A DNA stretch of 64,000 nt, taken from the NCBI RefSeq assembly GCF_001421705.1, contig NZ_LMKO01000025.1:1-64000 (forward strand). The letters are read 5' to 3'. A model generated the notes under the pieces. That model did no database searches. It saw only the letters and a list, made by a program, of their open reading frames with translations, and was not told where the DNA came from. The position numbers and the translations under genes were made by a program. Below are positions 45,187-52,812 of the stretch, one piece after another. The DNA is from Xylophilus sp. Leaf220. GTDB taxonomy: Bacteria > Pseudomonadota > Gammaproteobacteria > Burkholderiales > Burkholderiaceae_C. How positions within the stretch are numbered: the stretch's first letter is position 1; each line of letters begins with the position of its first letter.

Positions 45187-45633
45187 GTGACGGGGGCAGA
45201 AGGCGCACCGGCCGCGGTTCGTCTGCGGGCCTTCGCGGCGGCGGATACGTCCGCCGTCGTGGCGCTGTGGCAGGCCTGCGGGCTGGTGCGGCCGTGGAAC
45301 GATCCGGTCAAGGACATCGCCCGCAAGCAGGCGGTGCAACCGGAGATGTTCCTCGTGGCCGAGCAGGACTGCACCGTCGTCGGCAGCGCGATGGTCGGCT
45401 ACGACGGCCACCGCGGCTGGGTCTACTACCTGGCGGTGGCGCCCGGGCGGCAGCGCCTCTCGATCGGCCGCCGCCTGATGGACGAGGCCGAGCGGATGCT
45501 GCTCGCGCGCGGCTGCCCCAAGGTGAACCTGCTGGTGCGGGCCGGCAACACCGGAGTGCTGGAGTTCTACCGCCGGCTGGGCTATGTGCAGGATGCATCC
45601 GTCAGCCTGGGCAAGCGGCTGATCCCCGACTGA
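45187..45633 (+). CDS. GNAT family acetyltransferase (YpeA-like)
   Basis: A 148-residue Gcn5-related N-acetyltransferase. It has the YpeA-type N-terminal block LVRPWNDPVKDIARKQ, then FLVAEQDCTVVGSAMVGYDGHRGWVYYLAV. The acetyl-CoA-binding loop (RQRLSIGRRLMDEAE) and a C-terminal LGYVQDASVSLGKRLI segment follow. The substrate is not known. It starts with GTG, two bases after the stop of the DUF349 gene, so the two are probably one transcript. The loop lacks one of the usual glycines (QRLSIGRR in place of QGxGIGR), which might affect CoA binding. Confidence 0.88.
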   Translation: MTGAEGAPAAVRLRAFAAADTSAVVALWQACGLVRPWNDPVKDIARKQAVQPEMFLVAEQDCTVVGSAMVGYDGHRGWVYYLAVAPGRQRLSIGRRLMDEAERMLLARGCPKVNLLVRAGNTGVLEFYRRLGYVQDASVSLGKRLIPD

Positions 45634-45658
45634 ACGCCCGCGCCGGCCTCCGGCTGCG

Positions 45659-46654
45659 TCACTCCATCTTGATGTTCGACCCCTTCACGATCTCCGCATA
45701 CTTGCGCAGGTCGGACTGGATCTGGGCGCCGAACTCGGCCGGCGTGTTGCCGACGGCCGAGATGCCCAGCGTCGCCAGGCGGGCCTGGATGTCGGGCATG
45801 TGCACCACCGCGTCGATCTCGCGCTGCAGCCGGTCGACGATCGGCTGGGGCGTCCGGGCCGGGGCCAGGATGCCGATCCAGGAGCTGGCCTCGAAGCCCG
45901 GCACGCCCGATTCGGCCACCGTCGGCACGTTGGGCAAGGAGGCCAGCCGGGTGCTGCTCGACACCGCGATCGGCCGCACCTGGTTGTTCTGGATGAAGGC
46001 CGACGCACCCGCCACCGCGGTATAGAGCATCGGCAGGGTGCCGCCCACCACGTCGGCCATCGCCTGGCCGCCGCCCTTGTACGGAATGTGGGTGAACTGG
46101 GCGCCGGTGCGCTGCTTGAGCAGCTCGCCCGCCAGGTGCGGCGTGCTGCCGGTGCCGGCGCTGCCGTAGGAGACCCCGCCCGGCAAGGTCTTGGAATATG
46201 CCACCAGCTCCTGCAGGTTCCTGGCCGGCACGGTGGGGTTGGTGACGATCACCAGCACCGCGTCGCCGATCTTGCTGACTGGCGCGAAGTCCTTCACCGG
46301 ATCGAACGGCACCTTGGCGAAGACGTGCGGGTTGATCACCAGCGTGCCGTCGAAGCCGACCACCAGCGTGTAGCCGTCGGGCGGTGCCACGGCGGCCATC
46401 TGGGTGCCGATGTTGCCCGAGGCACCCGGCTTGTTGTCGACCACCACCTGCTGCCCCAGCCGCTGGCCGAGCCGCTCGGCCACCACCCGGGCGCCGGTGT
46501 CGGTCACGCCGCCGGGGGCGAAGGGCACGATCAGGCGGATCGGCTTGTTGGGGTAGTCGCCGGCCTGGGCCGTCGCCAGCAGCGGCGCCGCCAGCCCGAG
46601 CGCCAGCGCCAGCGGCGCGAGCAGCGCCTTGCGGCGGGAGGGGGATGCGTTCAT
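45659..46654 (-). CDS. Bug-family periplasmic binding protein (second)
   Basis: A 331-residue extracytoplasmic solute receptor of the Bug/TctC family, which binds carboxylates. The N-terminal signal peptide (MNASPSRRKALLAPLALALG, cleavage near ATAQA) precedes IRLIVPFAPGGVTDTGARVV, the conserved first binding loop. GASGNIGTQMAAVAPPDGYT contains the second carboxylate-binding loop. It is the last of four genes behind the sigma-54 promoter, 65 bp after the other Bug gene. No TctA/TctB membrane partners are nearby, as is usual for orphan Bug proteins. The leader holds five tandem CGTT units. Confidence 0.92.
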   Translation of the reverse strand: MNASPSRRKALLAPLALALGLAAPLLATAQAGDYPNKPIRLIVPFAPGGVTDTGARVVAERLGQRLGQQVVVDNKPGASGNIGTQMAAVAPPDGYTLVVGFDGTLVINPHVFAKVPFDPVKDFAPVSKIGDAVLVIVTNPTVPARNLQELVAYSKTLPGGVSYGSAGTGSTPHLAGELLKQRTGAQFTHIPYKGGGQAMADVVGGTLPMLYTAVAGASAFIQNNQVRPIAVSSSTRLASLPNVPTVAESGVPGFEASSWIGILAPARTPQPIVDRLQREIDAVVHMPDIQARLATLGISAVGNTPAEFGAQIQSDLRKYAEIVKGSNIKME

Positions 46655-46676
46655 GGTCTGTCTCCGTCGTTGTTGT

Positions 46677-46698
46677 CGTTCGTTCGTTCGTTCGTTCG
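46677..46698. repeat. Tandem tetranucleotide repeat (CGTT)5
   Basis: Five perfect CGTT units (46677-46696) plus CG, in the 65-bp gap between the two Bug genes, 22-44 bp upstream of the second gene's start. It is a short simple-sequence repeat in a place where length changes could alter translation or spacing. Confidence 0.85.
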
Positions 46699-46719
46699 CC
46701 GGCGCCGGGGCGCGCGTGC

Positions 46720-47709
46720 CTACTCGGCCTGAATGCCGCCGCGCTTTGCCACCTGGGTCCACTTGCCGGTCTCGCGGGCCAGGAAGCCCTGGAAGGCCTC
46801 GGGCGTGTCGAGCACCAGCCGCGCGCCCTGGTCCTGCATCTGCTTGGCGACACCCGGGTCGCGGGTGACGGTCTGCAGGCCCTCGCGGATCTTCGCGACC
46901 GTCTCGGCCGGCAGGTGGGCCGGGCCGAACAGGCCGTACCAGTTGAGCGATTCGACGCCCTGCAGGCCCGCCTCCTGGAAGGTCATCGCGTCGGGGAACA
47001 GCGCCATGCGCTGGTCGGCCACCACGCCCAGCACCCGCAGGTTGCCGGCCTGCACATGGGGCAGGGCGGTCAGCACGCTGGTGAAGCCGGCCGGCAGGTG
47101 GCCGCCGATGATGTCGACCATCAAGGGCGCACCGCCCTTATAGGGCACGCCGGTGATCTTCAGGCCGCCGGCCTGGCGGATCAGCTCGCCGGTGAGGCGC
47201 GTCTGGCCTTCGGAGTAGCCGACCGGAATGTCGTCCTTCCGGGCCGCCTGCAGCAGGTCGGGCAGCGCCTTGTAGGGGCCGCGCGCGGCCACCACCAGCA
47301 CCATCGGCGAACTGGCGATGTTGGTGATGGGGGTAAAGGCCTTTGCGGTGTCGTAGGGCACGCTCTTCATCAGCACCGGGTTGATCGCGTGGGAGCCGAC
47401 CACCAGCAGCAGCGTGTGGCCGTCGGGCGCGGCCTTGGCCACGTAGCTGGAGCCGATCACGCCGTTGGCGCCGGTGCGGTTGTCGACGATGACCGTCTGG
47501 CCCCACAGCTCGCCGAGCTTCTGGGCCATCAGCCGGCCGACGATGTCGGTGCCGCCGCCGGCCGCATAAGGCACGACCAGGGTGACCGGCTTGCCGTCGG
47601 CGTGCAGCGGCGCTTGCGCCCAGGCCGGCAGCGTGGCGTGTGCGGCGGCGAGCGCGGCGCCGGCCAGGGCGCCGAGTGCGTGGCGGCGGGTGGGAAATGG
47701 GGCTGTCAT
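46720..47709 (-). CDS. Bug-family periplasmic binding protein (first)
   Basis: A 329-residue Bug/TctC-type solute-binding protein. The signal sequence has a twin-Arg start (TRRHALGALAGAALAAAHA), with cleavage after PAWAQA. Binding-loop motifs are VTLVVPYAAGGGTDIVGRL and GANGVIGSSYVAKAAPDGHT. It is clearly a paralogue of the downstream Bug protein but not a recent duplicate. Position in the operon, 80 bp after the lyase gene, suggests it captures the acid that the operon breaks down. Confidence 0.92.
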   Translation of the reverse strand: MTAPFPTRRHALGALAGAALAAAHATLPAWAQAPLHADGKPVTLVVPYAAGGGTDIVGRLMAQKLGELWGQTVIVDNRTGANGVIGSSYVAKAAPDGHTLLLVVGSHAINPVLMKSVPYDTAKAFTPITNIASSPMVLVVAARGPYKALPDLLQAARKDDIPVGYSEGQTRLTGELIRQAGGLKITGVPYKGGAPLMVDIIGGHLPAGFTSVLTALPHVQAGNLRVLGVVADQRMALFPDAMTFQEAGLQGVESLNWYGLFGPAHLPAETVAKIREGLQTVTRDPGVAKQMQDQGARLVLDTPEAFQGFLARETGKWTQVAKRGGIQAE

Positions 47710-47789
47710 GTCGGTTGTCTCCGTCTGCGGGAAGTTCTTGTAGGGATCGGGATCGGGGTTCGGCGCCGGTGCGCCGGGGAAGCGCGGGC

Positions 47790-48746
47790 TCAGGCGGTCG
47801 CGGCCTCCGGCGTAATGGTGGCGGCCGCAGCGGATGCGCCTTGGGCGCGCGCCTGCTCGCGCCGCAGCCAGGCGATGGACCGGCCGCCGAGGGCGCGCTG
47901 CAGCGTCGCCTCGGCGAAATCGATCGCGGCCAGCAGGCCGGGCAGGGCGATGCCGGTGGAGAAGCCGCTGCGCTCTGCCAGCAGCACCAGGTCCTCGGTC
48001 GCCAGGTTGCCGGCCGCGCCGGGCGCGAACGGGCAGCCGCCGATGCCGCCGACGCTGGCGTCGAAGCGGCGCACGCCGGCCTCCAGCGCGGCCCAGGCGT
48101 TGGCCGCGCCCATGCCGCGGGTGTCATGGAAATGCACCGCCAGTTGCTGCAGCGGCACCACGCCGGTCAGCGCCCGCATCCGCTCCTTCACCTGGCCGGG
48201 CGAGGCCGAGCCGATGGTGTCGGCGATCACGATCTCGCCGGCGCCGGCCGCCTGCATCCGGGCCGCCAGGCGCAGCACGGTGACGAGCGGCGTCTCGCCC
48301 TCGAACGGACAGTCGAAGGCCACCGCCACGTAGGCCCGGGTGCGCAGGCCCAGCGCGTGGGCGGCGTGCAATGTCTGCTCGCTCACCCCGGTCGCGGCGT
48401 CCAGGCCCATGTTGATGTTCTTGCTGTTCATCGTCTCGGTGGCCGACAGCACCACCGCGATCTCCTGGGCGCCGGCGGCGTGGGCCCGCTCCAGCCCCTT
48501 GAGGTTGGGCACCAGGACCGAGGTGCGCAGGCCGGGCACGGCGGCGCGGATGCGCGGCACCAGGTCGGCGGCGTCAGCCATCTGCGGCACCGCTCGGGGC
48601 GAGACGAAGCTGGTCGCCTCGACGCTCCGCACGCCGGCCCGCACCAGCAGTTCGATCAAACGCAGCTTGGCGTCGGTGGAGACGGCGATCTGCTGGTTCT
48701 GCAGGCCGTCGCGGGGCGAAACGTCGGTGATGTGGATCTGTTCCAT
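47790..48746 (-). CDS. mvaB: Hydroxymethylglutaryl-CoA lyase
   Basis: A 318-residue TIM-barrel lyase of the HMGL-like family. It cleaves 3-hydroxy-3-methylglutaryl-CoA to acetoacetate and acetyl-CoA with a divalent metal. The catalytic Arg-Asp pair is in SPRDGLQNQ (12-13), the metal-binding His-x-His in AVHFHDTRG, and the catalytic Cys in GGCPFAPGAAGN. All are intact. It is 14 bp downstream of the CoA-transferase and shares its promoter. A related activity on another 3-hydroxy-acyl-CoA is possible. Confidence 0.92.
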   Translation of the reverse strand: MEQIHITDVSPRDGLQNQQIAVSTDAKLRLIELLVRAGVRSVEATSFVSPRAVPQMADAADLVPRIRAAVPGLRTSVLVPNLKGLERAHAAGAQEIAVVLSATETMNSKNINMGLDAATGVSEQTLHAAHALGLRTRAYVAVAFDCPFEGETPLVTVLRLAARMQAAGAGEIVIADTIGSASPGQVKERMRALTGVVPLQQLAVHFHDTRGMGAANAWAALEAGVRRFDASVGGIGGCPFAPGAAGNLATEDLVLLAERSGFSTGIALPGLLAAIDFAEATLQRALGGRSIAWLRREQARAQGASAAAATITPEAATA

Positions 48747-48760
48747 GGGATGAACTCCTG

Positions 48761-49957
48761 TCAGGCGATGGCGCCGGTGGCCTGCAGCTCGGCCAGGCGT
48801 TCGGGCGAATAGCCCAGCAGGTCGCGCAGCACCCGGGTGGTGTCCTCGCCCAATGCGGGCGGGCAGGTGTAGGTGGCCTGCGGCGCGGCCGAGAGCTTCA
48901 TCGGGTTGCCCGGCATGCGTACCGTGTCGCCGGTCTTGAGCGGCACCTCGACCACCATGTCGCGTGCCAGCACCTGGGCGTCGCCCAGCGCCTGGGCGAA
49001 GTCGTTGACCGGACCGCAGGGGATGCGCGCCGCGCGCAGCCGCTCCAGCCAGTGCGCGGTGCTTTCGGTCCTGAGCCTGTCGGAGATCAGCGCGTCGATC
49101 CGCGCCTTGGCGGCGAAGCGCACCGGCTGCTTGCGGTACTCCGGATCGCGCAGTTCCGGGATGTCGATGAACTCGACGAAGCGCTCGAAGAACGCATCGC
49201 CGATGCAGGCCACGATCACATGGCCGTCGGCCGTCGGGTAGCTGTTGTAGGGCACGTGCACGAAGTGGGCGTTGCCGATGCCGTCGGGCACGATGCCCGA
49301 CATCAGGTGCATCGTGGCCATGTAGTTGAGCAGCGAGATCTGCGCGTCGAGCATCGAGACGTCGACGTGCTGGCCGCGGCCGGTACGCTCGCGCTCGGCG
49401 ATCGCCGCCAGCACGCCCATCGCGCCGAAGATGCCGCCGCCCAGGTCGCCGATCGGGATCCCGCTGCGGGTGGGGCCGCTCTCGGGCGTGCCGGTGATCG
49501 ACATGCCGCCACCCATCGCCTGCACCACTTGGTCGAAGGCCGGCCGCTGGGTCTGCGGCCCGGTCTGGCCGAAGCCGGTGACCGAGCAGGTCACGATCCG
49601 CGGGTTGACCTTGGAGAGCGTCGCGTAGTCGATGCCCAGGCGCTCGGTCACGCCGACGCTGAAGTTGTCGAACACCACGTCGGCCTGGCGCACCAGGTCG
49701 AGGAACACCGCCTTGCCGGTCTCGCTCTTCAAGTCGACGCAGACGCTCTGCTTGTTGCGGTTGAGCGTGAGGTAGTAGGCGCCCATGCCGTCGCGGGAGT
49801 AGTCGGGATCGTGCTCCAGCAGGCGGCGGGTGCCTTCGCCGGCGCCGGGCGGCTCGACCTTGATCGTGCGGGCGCCCAGGTCGGCCAGAAGCATGGTGCC
49901 GTAGGGGCCCGACAGCATATGGGTGAGGTCGAGGACGGTGATGTGTTCGAGTGCCAA
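48761..49957 (-). CDS. CaiB/BaiF class III CoA-transferase
   Basis: A 398-residue family III CoA-transferase, which moves CoA from a donor such as succinyl-CoA to a free carboxylic acid. The N-terminal LEHITVLDLTHMLSGPYGTM and KVEPPGAGEGTRR blocks are typical. The catalytic Asp is in PIGDLGGGIFGAMG. The start is TTG at 49957, in frame and 10 nt after GGAG; no in-frame ATG is suitably placed. It is the first gene of the sigma-54-controlled operon. Together with the HMG-CoA lyase it could activate and cleave a 3-hydroxy-3-methyl dicarboxylate (inference). Human SUGCT, of the same family, accepts glutarate and HMG. Confidence 0.9.
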   Translation of the reverse strand: MALEHITVLDLTHMLSGPYGTMLLADLGARTIKVEPPGAGEGTRRLLEHDPDYSRDGMGAYYLTLNRNKQSVCVDLKSETGKAVFLDLVRQADVVFDNFSVGVTERLGIDYATLSKVNPRIVTCSVTGFGQTGPQTQRPAFDQVVQAMGGGMSITGTPESGPTRSGIPIGDLGGGIFGAMGVLAAIAERERTGRGQHVDVSMLDAQISLLNYMATMHLMSGIVPDGIGNAHFVHVPYNSYPTADGHVIVACIGDAFFERFVEFIDIPELRDPEYRKQPVRFAAKARIDALISDRLRTESTAHWLERLRAARIPCGPVNDFAQALGDAQVLARDMVVEVPLKTGDTVRMPGNPMKLSAAPQATYTCPPALGEDTTRVLRDLLGYSPERLAELQATGAIA

Positions 49958-49993
49958 GGCATGTCTCCGAAAGGGCTGCGTATGCGGAGCGGG

Positions 49994-50012
49994 ATTGCAC
50001 GCGCTGTGCCAA
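49994..50012 (-). promoter_or_regulatory. Sigma-54 (-24/-12) promoter
   Basis: On the minus strand, TTGGCACAGCGCGTGCAAT. The -24 element TTGGCAC is perfect, and the -12 element GTGCA keeps the invariant GC. The GG and GC are separated by exactly 10 bases. The predicted RNA start is near 49984, leaving about 27 nt before the TTG start of the CoA-transferase. A sigma-54 activator is encoded just upstream on the other strand. Confidence 0.85.
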
Positions 50013-50061
50013 CTGCCGCGCCGGCTGCAAGTGCTTGATTCGATTGGGCCTTTTGCAGGAG

Positions 50062-50075
50062 CCCGCACCTGCGGG
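50062..50075. promoter_or_regulatory. Palindrome, possible activator site
   Basis: CCCGCA-CC-TGCGGG, a perfect 6-bp-arm palindrome. It lies about 50-65 bp upstream of the sigma-54 promoter and 55 bp before the activator's ATG. This is a suitable place for an upstream activator sequence that could also mediate autoregulation. Confidence 0.4.
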
Positions 50076-50129
50076 CGTTGCGGGAAGACGAGGATGCGTC
50101 GCAGCGATGTTTCATGCGACCATGGCCGC

Positions 50130-52070
50130 ATGCGCAACCCTTCGCTTCCCCGCCCGGCCCTGCCGCGCCTGTGTTTCCTGAGCTACCGGCAGATACGGGA
50201 GTTCGCCCGCCCGGTGGTGGCCGAATACGCCGACCGGGCCGAGATCGAGGTGGTCGACGGCACTTTCGGCGGCGCGCTCGCCATCGCGCAGGACCGGATC
50301 GACCGCGGCGCGGTCGATGCCTTCGTCAGCGCCGGCTCCAACGCCAGCATCCTGCGCAACGGCCTGCAGGCGCCGGTCGCGACGATCCAGCTGGGCGGCT
50401 TCGACATCCTGCAGGCGCTGCTGCAGGCGCGGCGCATCGCCAGCCGGGTGGGCGTGGTGATGTACGGCCAGACCATCCCGGCGCTGGACGCGGTCAAGGA
50501 CCTGCTCAACATCGAGATCACCCAGTACGCCTACCGCACCCCCGGCGACGCCCGCCAGCGCTTCGAGATGCTGCGGCAGGACGGGTTTCGGGTGATCGTC
50601 GGCTCCAGCCTGGTGGTGGAGTTGGCGGAAGAGGCCGGGCTGCACGGGCTGCTGGCCTATTCGCTCGCCAGCATCCGCCAGGGCTTCGAGGATGCGATCG
50701 AACTGGCCCGCGTCGCCCGGCTGGAGGCGGGCCGCTACGAGCAGTTGAACGGCGTGCTGCACAACCTGCAGGACGCGGTGCTGGCGGTCGACGGCGGCAA
50801 CCGCATCATCGCGGTGAACCCGCCGATGGCCGGGCTGCTGGGCGGCGGCGGGCACGGCACGCTGCTGGGCATGGCGCTCGATGCGCTGCAGCCGGCGCTG
50901 TCGCTGCAGCACACGCTGGACGAGGGCCTGGAGGAACGGGCCGCGGTGCAGCGCTTCGCCGACCGCGACTGGGTGGTCAACCGCACCCCGATCCGCGAGC
51001 AGGGCCGCATCGTCGGCGCGGCACTGACCCTCTACGACGCGCACAGCATCCAGGAGGCCGACACCAGCCTGCGGATGCAGCAGCGCCGCCGCCAGGGCAC
51101 CGCCCGCCACCGCTTCGCCACGCTGGCGGGGCAGAGCCCGGCCTTCCTGCGCGCGGTGGAGACCGCCCGGCGCTTCGCCCGCACCGACCTGACGGTGCTG
51201 CTGCTGGGCGAAAGCGGGGTCGGCAAGGAGCTGTTCGCGCAGGCGATCCACAACGAGAGCGGGCGGGCGCCGCGGCCCTTCGTCGCGATCAACTGCGCGT
51301 CCTTTCCCGAAACCTTGCTGGAGAGCGAACTGTTCGGCTACGAGGAGGGTGCCTTCACCGGCGCACGCCGCGGCGGCAAGCGCGGCCTGTTCGAGACGGC
51401 GCACACCGGCACCGTGTTCCTCGACGAGATCGGCGACATGCCGCTGGCCCTGCAGAGCCGCCTGCTGCGGGTGCTGCAGGAACGCGAGATCACCCGGCTG
51501 GGCGCCACCGCCGCCATTCCGGTGGACGTGCGGATCGTCGCCGCCACCCACCAGCCGCTGCGCGAGATGGTGGCCGAAGGCCGCTTCCGGCAGGACCTGT
51601 TCTACCGGATCAACCTGCTGGGCCTGCCGCTGCCGCCGCTGCGCGAACGCCGGGCCGACATCGCGCCGCTGCTGCAATCGGTGGTGGCGGCCGGCCTGCG
51701 GCGCCTGGGCTCCGACCTGCCGGCGCAGCGCGCGCTGGCGCCGCTGCTGCCGCATTTCCAGGCCTACGGCTGGCCGGGCAACGTCCGCGAGCTGGAGAAC
51801 CTGGGCGAGCGCACCGCCGTGTTCCTGGCGCAGTTCGGGCAGACCGACGAGATCGTCTACGACGGCCTGCGCCACGACTGTCCGGAGCTGTTCGCCGGCG
51901 GCGACCCGCCGATCGGCGATGCGGCGGCCTCGGCCCGCGGCCGGGCCGAGCAGGCGCTGCAGGCCAGCCGCGGCAACCGGGCCGCCGCCGCGCGCCGGCT
52001 GGGGGTGAGCCGGTCCACGCTGTGGCGTTGGCTGCAGGAGGGCTCCGAAGAAGGCGCCGCCGGCGGATGA
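50130..52070 (+). CDS. PrpR-like sigma-54-dependent activator
   Basis: A 646-residue enhancer-binding protein. The N-terminal PrpR_N sensor (about 15-190) contains GGALAIAQDRIDRGAVDAFVS and GFDILQAL. A PAS-like region (about 205-310) follows. The AAA+ domain (about 325-560) has Walker A GESGVGKE at 360-367, GAFTGA at 407-412 and Walker B in TVFLDEIGDM. A Fis-type HTH (NRAAAARRLGVSRSTLWRWL) closes the protein. Known PrpR senses 2-methylcitrate; this protein's neighbours are not a methylcitrate operon, so the effector should differ. It faces the CoA-transferase operon across a sigma-54 promoter and is its likely activator. Confidence 0.93.
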   Translation: MRNPSLPRPALPRLCFLSYRQIREFARPVVAEYADRAEIEVVDGTFGGALAIAQDRIDRGAVDAFVSAGSNASILRNGLQAPVATIQLGGFDILQALLQARRIASRVGVVMYGQTIPALDAVKDLLNIEITQYAYRTPGDARQRFEMLRQDGFRVIVGSSLVVELAEEAGLHGLLAYSLASIRQGFEDAIELARVARLEAGRYEQLNGVLHNLQDAVLAVDGGNRIIAVNPPMAGLLGGGGHGTLLGMALDALQPALSLQHTLDEGLEERAAVQRFADRDWVVNRTPIREQGRIVGAALTLYDAHSIQEADTSLRMQQRRRQGTARHRFATLAGQSPAFLRAVETARRFARTDLTVLLLGESGVGKELFAQAIHNESGRAPRPFVAINCASFPETLLESELFGYEEGAFTGARRGGKRGLFETAHTGTVFLDEIGDMPLALQSRLLRVLQEREITRLGATAAIPVDVRIVAATHQPLREMVAEGRFRQDLFYRINLLGLPLPPLRERRADIAPLLQSVVAAGLRRLGSDLPAQRALAPLLPHFQAYGWPGNVRELENLGERTAVFLAQFGQTDEIVYDGLRHDCPELFAGGDPPIGDAAASARGRAEQALQASRGNRAAAARRLGVSRSTLWRWLQEGSEEGAAGG

Positions 52071-52086
52071 GGCGGGCGCAGAAAGC

Positions 52087-52111
52087 AAAAAAGGCTCCCG
52101 AGGGAGCCTTT
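52087..52111. terminator. Bidirectional terminator between activator gene and efp
   Basis: AAGGCTCCC and GGGAGCCTT form a 9-bp stem with a GA loop. A6 on the left gives a U-run for efp on the minus strand; only TTT follows on the plus strand, so it is stronger for efp. It is placed 17 bp after one stop codon and 40 bp after the other. Confidence 0.85.
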
Positions 52112-52150
52112 GCGGTGCGGCGCCGAACGCGCCACGCGGAGAGAAGCCGC

Positions 52151-52705
52151 TCAGACGCGCTTGCGGTACTCGCCGGTGCGGGTGTCGATTTCGATGCGGT
52201 CGCCCTGCGAGACGAACAGCGGCACCGGCACTTCGAAGCCGGTGGCGATCTTGGCGGGTTTCAACACCTTGCCGGACGTGTCGCCCTTGACGGCGGGCTC
52301 GGTCCAGGTGACTTCGCGCTCGACGCTGGTCGGCAGTTCGACCGAGATGGCCTTGTCGTCGTAGAACACCACTTCGACGGTCATGCCGTCTTCGAGGTAG
52401 TTGAGCGCGTCGCCCATGTTCTCGGCTTCGACTTCGTACTGGTTGTAGTCGGCGTCCATGCAGACGTACATCGGGTCGGCGAAGTACGAATAGGTGCATT
52501 CCTTCTTGTCGAGGATGACCTGGTCGATCTTGTCGTCGGCCTTGAAGACCACTTCGGTACCGAAGTTGGCGATCAGGCTCTTCAGCTTCATGCGCACGGT
52601 GGCCGAGTTGCGGCCGCCGCGACTGTATTCGGTCTTCAGGACGACCATCGGGTCCTTGCCGTGCATGATGACGTTGCCGGCGCGGATTTCTTGAGCGATT
52701 TTCAT
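52151..52705 (-). CDS. efp: Elongation factor P
   Basis: A 184-residue three-domain translation factor that rescues ribosomes stalled at proline runs. The KOW-like domain I is at 1-63, OB domain II at about 65-128, and OB domain III at about 130-184 ending [17 protein letters not shown]. The tip loop reads YSRGGRNSA with Arg32 in place of the Lys34 of E. coli. Arg32 is the residue rhamnosylated by EarP, which is encoded 107 bp upstream on the same strand. Confidence 0.98.
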   Translation of the reverse strand: MKIAQEIRAGNVIMHGKDPMVVLKTEYSRGGRNSATVRMKLKSLIANFGTEVVFKADDKIDQVILDKKECTYSYFADPMYVCMDADYNQYEVEAENMGDALNYLEDGMTVEVVFYDDKAISVELPTSVEREVTWTEPAVKGDTSGKVLKPAKIATGFEVPVPLFVSQGDRIEIDTRTGEYRKRV

Positions 52706-52812
52706 AGGTTGGAGGCCTGTTGGGGCTGGGTTGCAGGCCGGCTGCGGCCCAGGGGGCAGCCGGCGGGGCGCCACCAGGCAGTCGCTGCCCGAATTGCGCA
52801 AAGCCTCGGATT

